Below are positions 1-12,400 of a DNA stretch of 64,000 nucleotides, in pieces; within the stretch, counting starts at the first letter, position 1, and each line of letters opens with the position of its first letter. The notes under the pieces are model-generated. The model did no database searches. It saw nothing but the letters and a program-made list of their open reading frames with translations, and was not told where the DNA came from. Source of the stretch: Ricinus communis (taxonomy: Eukaryota > Streptophyta > Magnoliopsida > Malpighiales > Euphorbiaceae); assembly GCF_019578655.1 (NCBI RefSeq), contig NC_063264.1, forward strand, positions 12,813,213-12,877,212. The letters run 5' to 3'. The position numbers were made by a program, and so were the translations under genes.

Positions 1-3000
1 TAACACTATTATGGGGTTGTTTTCTCAAATTCATAAATACACGTTTCATGAGATTATTTTCTTATATCGACAAATACACCCATTTTACGGGGTTATATTC
101 TCATATTCTAAAATTACCCCATTTAAGGGGTTGTTTTCTTATACTCACAAATATACCAAAATTTTGAGGTCTTTTCTCCCATTGATAAATATCCACGTAT
201 TACAGAGTTGTTTTCTCATATTAAAAAATCTACCCCTTCTAACGAGGTTGTTTTCTCAGACTCGCAATTCACTACTTTGACAGTGTTGTTTTCTCATATT
301 AATAAATATACACATTTTACGAGGTTATTTTCTTATATTGATAAATATACCACTTTTAATGGGCCGTTTTCTCATAATAAATTATTAGCACTATTATAGG
401 GTTGTTTTCTCAAATTCATAAATATACATGTTATACTAGGTTATTTTCTTATATCGACAAATATATCCTTTTTACGGGATTATTTTCTCATATTATAAAA
501 TTAATCCAGTTAAGGGGTCGTTTTCTCATACTAACAAATATACCAAAATTAAGGGGTTATTTTCTCCGATTGAAATATCCCCGTATTACGGGGTTGTTTT
601 CTAATATTTATAGATAGACCCCTCTTACGAGGTTGTTTTCTCATATTAACAAATTTACCTCCTCTAACGAGGCTATTTTCTCATAATCGCAATTACACTA
701 CTTTTACGCGGTTGTTTTCTCAAATTCATAAATATACACATTTTACGAGGTTATTTTCTTATATCGACAAATATACCCCTTTTACGGGGTTATTTTCTCA
801 TATTCTAAAATTACCCCATTTAAGGGGTTATTTTCTCATACTCACAAATATACCAAAATTTTGAGGTTATTTTCTCTCATTGATAAATATCCCTGTATTA
901 CAGGGTTGTTTTCTTATATTAAAAAATTTACCCCTTCTTTGTTTCTCGGTCGTAATTACCTACTTTTACTTATTTTGTTGTTTCGAGATTCATAAATATA
1001 CACGTTTTATGAGGTTATTTTCTTATATTGATAAATATACTACTTTTACTGGGTCATTTTCTAATAATAAATTATTAGAACTATTATGGGGTTGTTTTCT
1101 CAAATTCATAAATATACACGATTTACGTGGTTATTTTCTTATATCGACAAATATACCCTTTTTACGGGATTATTTTCTCATATTATAAAATTAATCCATT
1201 TAAGGGGTTGTTTTCTCATACTGACAAATATACCAAAATTACGGGGTTATTTTCTCCGATTGAAATATCCCCTTATTACGGGGATGTTTTCTAATATTTA
1301 TAGATATACCCCTCTTACGGGGTTGATTTCTCACATTAACAAATTTACCTCCTCTAGCAATTTATTTTCTCGTTCACTGATTACACTACTTTTACGGGGT
1401 TGTTTTCTCAAATTCATAAATATACATGTTTTACGAGGGTGTTTTCTTATATCGACAAATATACCCCTTTTACGGAGTTATGAGAATATTCTAAAATTAC
1501 CCCGTTTAAGGGGTTGTTTCTCATAATAACAAATATACCAAAATTTCGAGGTTATTTCTCTCATTGATATCCCCGTATTACTGGGTTGTTTTCTCATATT
1601 AAAAAATTTACCCCTTCTAACGAGGCTGTTTTCTCAACCTCGCAATTACACTACTTTTACGCTGTTGTTTTCTTAGATTCATAAATATACACGTTTTATG
1701 AGGTTATTTTCTTATATTGATAAATATACTACTTTTACTAGGTCTTTTTCTAATAATAAATTATTAGCACTATTATGGGGTTGTTTTCTCAAATTCATAA
1801 ATATACATGTTTTTTGTGGTTATTTTCTTATATCGACAAATATACTCCTTTTACGGTGTTATTTTCTCATATTATAAAATTAATCCATTTAAGGGTCGTT
1901 CTCATACTCAAATATACAAAATTAGGGGTTAGTTTCTCGTTTATAGATAATACCCCTCTTACGTTGTTGTTTTCTCATATTAAAATCTTCTCAAGCTGTA
2001 ATTACACTACTTTCACGGTGTTGTTTTCTGAGATTAATCAATATACATTTTACGAGGTTATTTTTTCATATTTGATAAATATACCACTTTTACGGGGTCG
2101 TTTTCTCATAATGAATTATTAGCACTATTATGGAGTTGTTTTCTCAAATTCATAAAAATAAACGTTTTACGGGGTTATTTTCTTATATCGACAAATATAC
2201 TTCTTTTACAAGGTTATTTTTTCATATTTAAAATTAATCCATTTAAGGGATCGTTTTCTCTTACTTACAAATATACCAAAATTATGGAGTTCTTTTCTTC
2301 CATTGATAAATATCCTCGTATTACGGGGTTACTTTTTAATATTTATAGATATACCCCTCTTACGGCGTAGTTTTCTCATATTATAAATTTACCCCTTCTA
2401 ACAACGATGTTTTCTCATACGCGTAATTACACCTCTTTTAAGGGTTTGTTTTCACAAATTCATAAATATACATGTTTTACGGAGATATTTTCTTATATAG
2501 ATAAATATACATAATTTACGGGGCTATTTTCTTACATTGATAAATATACCACATATGTACGGGGCCATTATCTCATAATAACTTATTAGCACTATTATGG
2601 GTTGTATTCTCAAATTCATAAATACACACGTTTTATGGGATTATTTTCTTATATCGATAAATATAACCCTTTTATAGTATTTCTCATATTATAAAATTAA
2701 CCCATTTAAGGGGTTGTTTTCTCATACTCATAAATATACTCCGATTGATAATTATCCCCGTATTACGGGGTTGTTTGCTCATATTAAAAAATTTACCCCT
2801 TCTAACGAGCCTATTTTCTCAGACTCGCAATTATACTACTTTTACGAGGTTGTTTTCTTAGATTCATAAATATATACATTTAACGAGGTTATTTTCTTAT
2901 ATTGATAAATACACCACTTTTACGGGGTCGTTTTCTCATAATAAATTATTAGCACCATTATAGGGTTATTTTCATACTTACAAATATACAAATATTATAA

Positions 3001-6000
3001 GGTTATTTTCTCCGATTGATAAATATCCCCGTATTACGGGGTTGTTTTCAAATATTTATAAATATACCATTCTTACGAGATTGTTTTCTCATATTCATAA
3101 ATATACACGTTTTACGGGGTTATTTTCTTATATTGATAAATGTACCCTTTTAGTTGTTTATTTTCTCATATTCTAAAAATTATCCCATTTAAGGGGTTGT
3201 TTTCTCATACTCACAAATATACCAAAATTACGGGGTTATTTTCTCTGATCGATAAATATCCCCGTATTACGGGGTTGTTTGCTAATATTTATAATATACC
3301 CTCTTATGGGTTGTTTTCTCATATTAAAAAATTTACACCTTCTAACGAGACTGTTTTCTCAGACTTGCAATTACACTACTTTTACGGGGTTATTTTCTTA
3401 GGTTCATAAATATATACGTTTTACGAGGTTATTTTCTCATATTGATAAATATAACACTTTTACGGGGTAGTTTTCTCATAATAAATTATTAGCACCATTA
3501 TGGAATTATTTTCTCTGATTCATAAATATACACGTTTTATGGGGTTATTTTCTTATATCGACAAATATACCCCTTTTACGGGGTTATTTTCTCATATTCT
3601 AAAATTACTCCATTTAAGGGGTTGTTTTCTCATACTGAGAAATATACCAATATTACGGGGTTATTTTCTCCGATAGATAAATATCCCCGTATTACGGGGT
3701 TGTTTTCAAGTATTTATAAATATACCCCTCTTACGGGATGGTTTTCTTATATGGACAAATATACCCCTTTTATGGTGTTATTTTCTCATATTATAAAATT
3801 AACCCATTTAAGGGGTTGTTTTCTCATACTCACAGATATACCAATATTACGGTGTTATTTTCTCCGATTGATAAAATATCCATGTATTAAGGGGTTGTTT
3901 TCAAATATTTATAAATAAACCCCTTTTACGGGGTTGTTTTCTCAGATTCATAAATATACACATTTTACGGGGTTATTTTCTTATGTGGACAAATATACCC
4001 CTTTTACGGGATTATTTTCTCATATTATAAAATTAACCCATTTAAGAGGTTGTTTTCTCATACTCACAAATATACGAAGATTACGGGGTTATTTTCTCCG
4101 GTAGATAAACATTCCTGCATTACATAGTTGTTTTCTAATATTTATAAATATATACCCTTTACGAAGTTGTTTTCTTATATTAAAAGATTTACCCCTTCTA
4201 CGATGTTGTTTTCTCATACTCGCAATTATACTACTTTTACGGGTTTATTCTCTCAGTCCATAAATACACACGTTTTACGGGGTTATTTTCTTATATATAT
4301 ACATGTTTTACGAGGTTATTTTCATACGTTGATAAATATATCACTTTTATGGGGTCGTTTTCTCATGTTAAATTATTAGCACTATTATGGGGTTGTTTTG
4401 TCAAATTCATAAATATACATGTTTTCGGGGTTATTTTCTTATAACGACAAATATACCTCTTTTACGGGTTATTTTCTCATATTCAAACATTATGCCATTT
4501 AAGGGGTTGTTTTGTCATACTTACAAATATACGTATATTAAAAAGTTATTTTCTCCGAATCATAAATATCACGTATTACGGGGTTGTTTTTAAATATTTA
4601 TAAATATACCACTCTTACGGGGTTATTTTTTAGATTCATAAATATACACGTTTTACGGAGTTATTTTCTTATATTGATAAATGAACCCTTTTACTGGGTC
4701 ATTTTCTCATATTCTAAAATTACCCAATTTAAGGGGTTGTTTTCTCATACTCACAAATATACTAAAATTTCGGGGTTATTATCTCCGATCGATAAATATC
4801 CTCGTATTATGGGGTTGTTTGCTAATAATTACAATATACCCCTCTTACGGGGTTGTTTTCTCATATTAAAAAATTTAAACCGTTTTCTTTGCAATTACAT
4901 TTTCTCATATAAATATTCAATTACTTATATTGATAAATATAACACTTTTACGGGTTGTTTTCTCATATTAAATTATAGCACTATTATGGGGTTGTTTGAT
5001 CAAATTTATAAATATACACATTTTATGGAATTATTTTCTTATATTGGCAAATATACACCTTTTACGGGGTTGTTTTCTCATACTCACAATATATCAATAT
5101 TACGGGGTTATTTTCTCTGATTGATAAATATCTCTGTATTACAGGGTTGTTTTCACACTTTTATAAATATACTCCTCTTTTGAAGTTGTTTTATCATATT
5201 AAAATATTTACCCGTTCTACGAGGCTGTTTTCTCAAACTCGCAATTACATTCTTTTTACGGGTTTATTTTCTTATATTCATAAATATATACATTTTACGA
5301 GGTTATTGGGTAGTTTTCAACCATAAATATGCACGTTTTGCAGGATTATTTTCATATATCAATATATATACCCCTTTTACGGGGTTATTTTCTCATATTC
5401 TAAAATTACCCATTTAAGGGATTGTTTTCTCATACCACCAATATAACCAATATTATGCATTATTTTCTCCGATTATCCCCTGTTACTTTGGTTGTTTTCA
5501 AATATTTATAAATATACCTCTCTTACGGAGTTGTTTTCTCATATTAAAATATTTACCCCTTCTACGAGGCTGTTTTCTCAAACTCGTAATTACACTACTG
5601 AGATTCCTAAATATACACGTTTTACGGAGATATTTTCTTACATTAATAAATATACCACTTGTACGGGGTCTTTTTCTCATAATAAATTATTAACACTATT
5701 ATGGGGTTGTTTTCTCAAATTCATAAATAGTCCTTTTACATGGTTTCTCATATTATAAAATTAACCCATTTAAGGGGTTGTTTTCTCATACTCACAAATA
5801 TACTAAAATTACGGGATTATTTTTTCCGTTTGATAAATAGCTCAGTATTACGGGGTTGTTTGCTAATATTTTTAAAATACCCCTCTCACGGGTTGTTTTC
5901 TCATATTAAAAACTTTATACCTTCTAACGAGGCTGTTTTCTCAGACTCGCAATTACACTACTTTTATGGGGTTATTTTCTCAGATTCACAAATACACACG

Positions 6001-6193
6001 TTTTACTGTGTTACTTTCTTATATTGATAAATATAACACTTTTATGGGGCTGCTTCCTCATATTAAATCTTTAGCACTATTACGGGGTTGTTTTCTCATA
6101 TTCTAAAATTAACCCATTTAAGGGGTTGTTTTCTCATACTCACAAATATACCAAAATTATGGGGTAATTTTCTTTGATTGATAAATATCCCCG
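1..6193 (+). repeat. Class A satellite array, left block
   Basis: Head-to-tail array of about 39-bp monomers with the general form (G)GGGTTGTTTTCTCATATT-x-AAATATACCCC-x-TTACGG. Distinct variants recur in a fixed order; recognisable ones carry CGACAAATATACCCC, TCTAAAATTACCCC, CTCACAAATATACC, CCGATTGATAAATATCC, AAAAAATTTACCCC, CTCGCAATTACAC and ATTATTAGCACTATTATGG. The last recurs near 381, 1071, 1760, 2115, 2583, 2945 and 3484, so the higher-order unit varies from about 355 to 690 bp or more by loss and gain of whole monomers. Open frames inside encode the monomer and are not credible genes. The block continues after the solo LTR. Confidence 0.95.
6189..6193 (+). repeat. Left target-site duplication CCCCG
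   Basis: CCCCG directly precedes the TG end of the solo LTR and is repeated at 8976-8980. Five bases is the usual Ty3/Gypsy or Copia duplication length. Confidence 0.9.
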
Positions 6194-8975
6194 TGTAACA
6201 CCCGGAATTTTTATATATTTAATAATGAGTTTTTATTTAAGTTAATTTTAGCTTTATTTTTATTCGGTTTAATTGGAATGATTTAAATACAAATTTTGAA
6301 TGTTCATGTTAGATAAATAAATGAGTTATTTTCTATACCCAATTAGTTTGAAATTTTAAGAAATTATTCAAGTAAATTATTTGAGAAATGATTATATTTT
6401 GGTTATTCAAAATTTTTCCCAAATGCATATTTATATAAGTAAAATTATATATTGAGAATTTTTGGAAGAAATTATAAAGGATGTTTTTATAAAAGAATTT
6501 TGGGAAAATTGGTATTATAATTGATTAGTAGTATTAAATTTTGAGTTGGAAATTGATTATTTAATTTAATTGTGTATAGGATTTAATTGGAGGATTATTT
6601 TGGAATAAGGATTAAAAGTATAATTTTATTTTTGTGAGGGTTTAATGGAAATTTGTGAGTTTGGTATTTTCGTAAATAAATATGTCGGTCAGGGGTATTT
6701 TTGTAATTGTATATTTTCAATAATTCGGTTTTGGCCCAAATTAAATAGTTAAGGGCTTAATTGAAAGGCTAAAGGAAAGTTTGGGGGTTAAATTGGAATT
6801 TTGATGGATGAAATTGTAAGTAATTAAAGAAGTTGAGGGACCAAATTGTAATAAAGAAAAGTTCAGGGGTCAAATATCGATATTGAAAGGAATGGAAATC
6901 GGGGAGAGAGAAAAGAAAGAAGGAAGAAGAAGAAAGGGAGGAGAGAGAGAGTCGTCGGGCGTCCTGGTGGACTGACCGAGCCGAGGGCTGGTGTTGGCGC
7001 GGAAGGAGCCGCGGGCTGAATCTGGCGGCGTGTGGCAGCGGCCAGAAATGTCTTACCATTTCCAGGGCCTTCCTACGATCCGGTGGCGATCGGCCCCTGA
7101 GAGCTTCCTTTGGCCGGCCGGCGTCGGTTTTGGTGGCTAGAGGAGGAGTTCCGCGGTGGCAGTAGCGGGTTTTTCCGGCGAGTCTCGGCGGAGGATGGAT
7201 GATCGGAGGATGTATCCGACTCTCCCGCCTCAAGCTCGCGATGGCACCGGTTTGCGGGCGATCGGGCTTCGTTTGCAAATCGACAGTCGAGATCGTCCGC
7301 AAATTCTCCCGGATGATCGGGTGTCGATCGAAAAATCAAAAGAGGGATCGCCATCAGACGTCAGGAGTCCGATGGTGTGTCCATCGCTGATCTGACCACG
7401 GAGTGGAGCCGAGTTGAGCCGCCCTTAATTTTCTCTCGCCGCTGATCTTAGAAATCCTTGATTTTAAATTTGTGTCTATTGGATTATATTGAGTATTTGA
7501 TGATTTTTGTGAGTCAAAATATTTGTCCTCGATTGGCCTACCATAGTCATATTTTGTTTGTATGGAGTCGGAAATAGTGAAGTTTGGGGACCCGACCCCG
7601 TTGTTTAAATTGTTGGATATTTGAAGTGTTCTTCCGTGAGTCCTGGACCCGCTTTTACGGGGTAATGTTCGTGTTGTAGGGAGGTTCACGATTAGAATTC
7701 TCCGAGTCGAGATTCTTAGACAATACCCCAGGAGTCTAATTCCAGGATTAGTGATCGATTGTTTCAGTTTTGATAAATTATTTTCCGTGATTAGATGATC
7801 TCTGCATTGGCTCGCTCCAACCGAGGCACCGGAGCGAGCTAGGGAGGTCACCAATCCCCGTGAGTTAAAGTCATTTAATCTTTGCTATTGCTAGTCCGAT
7901 TTTAATATGCTATTTAGAATTTGTGCTTAATATGATTATTAGTATCGCAAAATAAATGATTTCACTTGATTATTAATATTTGAAATAATATAAATATTAT
8001 TATTAGTATGTTATAATAAGATAAACGTTATTATTTTTCCCTCACAAATTGCACGTTGTTTTACCTTAAATCTTTAATCTTTATTTCCGATATGTGTTGG
8101 TTGAGTTCATCGGATAATGATATTTATTATATGTGATGATTGCGAATTGGGAAATGTGGCTTGTAGAACATGCCGCCTCGATGGTTACATCACCGGCGCA
8201 CCCCAGAATGATCATGGACATAAGGTTATTATGGATTTGTTTGCCCGATCGAGCATTGCTCTCGGGCCGAGTTCGATTGATTGTCGGAGTTAAGGTCCCC
8301 GATCGAGCTTGCTCTCCGGCTTATTTGGAATTCAAGTACCAGTCGGAGGTAAGGACCCGACGAGCTTGCTCTCCTGGCGCCGAACTGTTGGATTAAGAGA
8401 GCCGAAAGGCTATTAGAATTTGGGGTTAGGGTTCTCTTGAGCCACTCGTCTCGTAAAAGTAAATATATATTTTTATTTATTTATTTATTATGGTATTTGA
8501 TTATAATGTGATTTGTATTTACGTGCATGGTTTGATATCTTGATTTGAATAATCTATATTTTCCGAGAAGAATGGAATAGTCCCCGGATTATTTGATTTT
8601 AACTCACTGATCGGCTACTCATTTATATTTTTCGGATTCGTGACTATTAGTTCTCCCGCGACTCTTATTCAAGAATCCGACTCCTTCATCATCGGGTGAT
8701 GTATTTGATTTGGTATGTAAATTGGTAAATCTTAGATTCTCCGCAGTAGTAATAGTAGATGTATCAGTTGTAAATTTTCATAATTTCGGTCTCGCCTAGT
8801 TTTTCCGCGTAATCAAGTATTTATGTAGAATGTAGCTATTAAGATAATTTGTGGTTTTAATAATATTAATTTGAGATGAGGTTTGTTTAAATCGGGAGTG
8901 TCAGCTTACTACTGGGTTTGGTGGCCTTAAGCCTACCCATTCCTAGTGTCGGCCACGGCCCACTGGTCGCGGACA
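6194..8975. mobile_element. Solo LTR 1 (2782 bp), probably Ty3/Gypsy
   Basis: Starts TGTAACACCC and ends GGACA, so it has the canonical TG...CA termini, and is bounded by a perfect 5-bp duplication CCCCG. The satellite is uninterrupted at the equivalent position in the other super-repeat copies (15621-15650 and about 27528-27550), which confirms the insertion. No internal gag or pol, PBS, polypurine tract or second LTR was seen, so I call it a solo LTR left by LTR-LTR recombination. The TGTAACACCC start is common in plant Ty3/Gypsy LTRs of the Tekay/Del type; that lineage is a guess. 6194-6900 is AT-rich, 6950-7440 strongly GC-rich, 7441-8975 mixed. Minus-strand open frames at 6769-7302 and 7354-7854 resemble nothing I know and are probably chance. 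Confidence 0.88.
8243..8396 (+). repeat. Three ~54-58-bp direct repeats inside solo LTR 1
   Basis: The motif CCCGATCGAGC-x-TTGCTCTC with flanking GTCGGAG-TAAGG occurs three times, starting near 8244, 8298 and 8356, with decay in the third copy. It is part of the LTR. Short tandem repeats in U3 are common in plant LTRs and may hold enhancer-like sites; that role is inferred. Confidence 0.7.
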
Positions 8976-8980
8976 CCCCG
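8976..8980 (+). repeat. Right target-site duplication CCCCG
   Basis: Directly follows the CA end of solo LTR 1 and continues as TATTACGGGG, re-creating the satellite dyad CCCCGTATTACGGGG that the element split. Confidence 0.9.
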
Positions 8981-9470
8981 TATTACGGGGTTGTTATGAA
9001 ATAAGTATAAATATACCCCTCTTACGGAGTTATTTTCTCATATTAAAAGATTTACCATTCTACGAGGCTGTTTTCTCACACTCCCAATTACACTATTTTT
9101 ACGGGTTTGTTTTCTCAGATTCATAAATATACATGTTCTACGATGTTATTTTTCTTAGATTGATAAATATACAAGTTTTACGGGGTTAGTTTCTTACATT
9201 GATTAATATACCACTTTTACAGCGTCATTTTCTCATAATAAATTATTATCACTATTATGGGGTTGTTTTCTCAAATTCATAAATATACACGTTTTCGAGG
9301 TTATATTCTTATATCGACAAATATACCCCTTTAACGGGTTAGTTTCGATTTTCCAAAATTACACATTTAATGGATTATTTTCTCATATTCATAAATATAC
9401 CCGTATTACGGGGTTATTATCTTATATTGATAAATATACCACTTTTATGGGGTCATTTTCTCATATTAAA

Positions 9471-12400
9471 TAATTAGCAGTATTATAGGGTTGTTTTCTC
9501 GAATTCATAAATATACACGTTTTATGAGGTTATTTTGTTATATCAATAAATATACCCCTTTTATGAGTTATTTTCTCATAATCTAAAATTACCCCATTTA
9601 AGGGGTTGTTTTCTCATACTCACAAATATATCAAAATTTTGGGGTTATTTTCTCCAATTGATACATATGCCCGTATTACGGGGTTTTTTTCTTATATTAA
9701 AAAATTTACCCCTTATAACGAGGTTGTTTTCTTATACTCGCAATTCACTACTTTTATGGTGTTGTTCTCTCATATTCATAAATATACACGTTTTACGAGG
9801 TTATTTTCTTATATTGACAAATATATCACTTTTACGGGGTTGTTTTCTCATAATAAATTATTAGCACTATTATGGGGTTGTTTTCTCAAATTCATAAATT
9901 TACACGTATTACGGGGTTATTTTCTTATATCGACAAATATAACCCTTTTACGGAGTTATTTTCTCATATTATAAAATTAATCCATTTAAGGGGTCATTTA
10001 CTCATACTTACAAATATACCAAAATTACGGGTTATTTTCTTCAATTGAAATATCTCCGTATTATGGGTTGTTTTCTAATATTTATAGATATACCCCTCTT
10101 ACGAGGTTGTTTTCTCATATTAACAAATTTACCCCCTCCAACGAGGCTATTTTCTCAGACTCGCAATTACACTACTTTTACGGGGTTATTTTCTCAAATT
10201 CATAAATATAAACGTTTTACGAGGTTATTTTCTTATATCGACAAATATACCCCTTTTACGGGATTATTTTCTCATATTCTAAAATTACCCCATTTAAGGG
10301 GTTGTTTTCTCATACTCACAAATATATAAAAATTTCGAGGTTATTTTCTCTCATTGATAAATATCCTCGTATTACAGGGTTGTTTTCTCATATTAAAAAA
10401 TTTACCCCTTCTAATGAGGCTGTTTTCTCAGACTCGCAATTACACTACTTTTACGCTGTTGTTTTCTCAGATTCATAAATATACACGTTTACGAGGTTAT
10501 TTTCTTATATTGATAAATATACTACTTTTACGGTCGTATTCTAATAAATTATTAGCACTATTATGGGGTTGTTTTCTCAAATTTATAAATATACCCGTTT
10601 TTCATGGTTATTTTTTTATGTCGACAAATATACTCCTTTTACGGTGTTATTTTCTCATATTATAAAATTAATCCATTTAAGGGTTCATTTTCTCAAACTC
10701 ACAAATATACTAAAATTCGGGGGTTATTTTCTCCGATTTATAGATATACCCCTCTCCTTTTAATGAGGCTGTTTTCTTAGACTCGCAATTATACTATTTT
10801 TACGGTGTTATTTTCTGAGATTCATAAATATACACGTTTTACGAGGTTATTTTCTTATATTGTTAAATATACCACTTTTATGGGGTCGTTTTCTTATAAT
10901 AAATTATTAGCACTATTATGGGGTTGTTTTCTCAAATTCATAATATAAACGTTTTATGGGGTTATTTTCTTATATCGACAAATATATTCCTTTTACAGGG
11001 TTATTTTTTTATATTACAAAATTAATCCATTTAAGCGTTCGTTTCCTCTTACTTATAAATATACCAAAATTACGGAGTTATTTTCTTCAATTGATTAACA
11101 TCCTCGTATTACGGGGTCATTTTTTAATATTTATAGATATACCCTCTTACGGCGTAGTTTTCTCATATTAGAAATTTAGCCCTTCTAACGAGGTTGTTTT
11201 CTCAGACTTGTAATTACACTACTTTTACAGGTTTGTTTTCTCATATTCATAAATATACACGTTTTACGGAGATATTTTCTTATATTGACAAATATATATA
11301 TTTTATGGGGCTATTTTTAAATTAATAAATATACCACTTGTGGTCGTTTTCTCATATTAAATTATTAGCACTATTATGGGGTTGTATTTTCAAATTCATA
11401 AATACACACGTTTTATGGGATTATTTTCTTATATCAATAAATATAACCCTTTTACAGTATTTTTCATATTATAAAATTAACCCATTTAAGGGGTTATTTT
11501 CTCATACTCATAAATATACTCCAATTGATAATTATCCCCGTATTACGGGGTTGTTTGCTCATATTAAAAAATTTACCCCTTCTAACGAGCCCATTTTCTC
11601 AAACTCGCAATTACACTACTTTTACGAGGTTGTTTTCTTAGATTCATAAATCTACAAATTTTACGAGGTTATTTTCTTATATTGATAAATATACCACTTT
11701 ACAGAGTCATTTTCTCATAATAAATTATTAGCACCATTATAGGGTAGTTTTCTCATACTTACAAATATACCAATATTACAAGGTTATTTTCTCCGATTGA
11801 TAAATATCCCCGTATTACGGGGTTGTTTTCAAATATTTATAAATATACCACTCTTACGGGGTTGTTTTCTCATATTCATAAATATATACGTTTTACGGAG
11901 TTATTCTCTTATATCGATAAATATACCCTTTTACTTGTTTATTTTCTCATATTCTAAAATTACCCCATTTAAGGGGTTGTTTTCTCATACTCACAAATAT
12001 ACCAAAATTACGGGGTTATTTTTTCTGATCGATAAATATCCCCGTATTACAGGGTTGTTTGCTAATATTTATAATATACCCCTCTTACGGGGTTGTTTTC
12101 TCATATTAAAAAATTTACACCTTCTAACGAGGCTGTTTTCTCAGACTCGCAATTACACTACTTTTACGGGGTTGTTTTCTCAGGTTCATAAATATAGACG
12201 TTTTACGGAGTTATTTTCTCATATTGATAAATATAACACTTTTACGGGGTAGTTTTCTCATAATAAATTATTAGCACCATTATGGGGTTGTTTTCTCTGA
12301 TTCATGAATATACACATTTTACGGGGTTATTTTCTTATATCGACAAATGTACCCCTTTTACGGGTTATTTTCTCAAATTCTAAAATTACCCCATTTAAAG

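Larger units (their letters stand above)
1..9470 (+). repeat. Class A super-repeat, copy 1 (interrupted by solo LTR)
   Basis: First copy of a ~6.7-kb super-repeat, as defined by rare marker strings in the same order in each copy: GATTGATAATTATCCCCG (2743), CCTGCATTACATAG (4114), a shortened monomer ending TTACATGGTTTCTC (about 5735), TTGTTATGAAATAAG (8991) and TAATTAGCAG (9471, start of next copy). Removing the 2787 bp of LTR plus TSD leaves about 6.68 kb. Boundaries are set by marker and are arbitrary in phase. Confidence 0.75.

Noticed and set aside
1..6193. Telomeric or interstitial telomere repeats
   Set aside because: The 39-bp unit does not contain TTTAGGG-type arrays.
6769..7854. Minus-strand ORFs of 177 and 166 codons as host genes
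   Set aside because: They lie wholly inside a solo LTR with clear TSDs, have no recognisable domain and biased low-complexity composition.
6194..8975. DNA transposon because of inverted-like ends and short duplication
   Set aside because: TG...CA ends, 5-bp duplication and a typical plant LTR start fit an LTR; no transposase or long terminal inverted repeats were seen.
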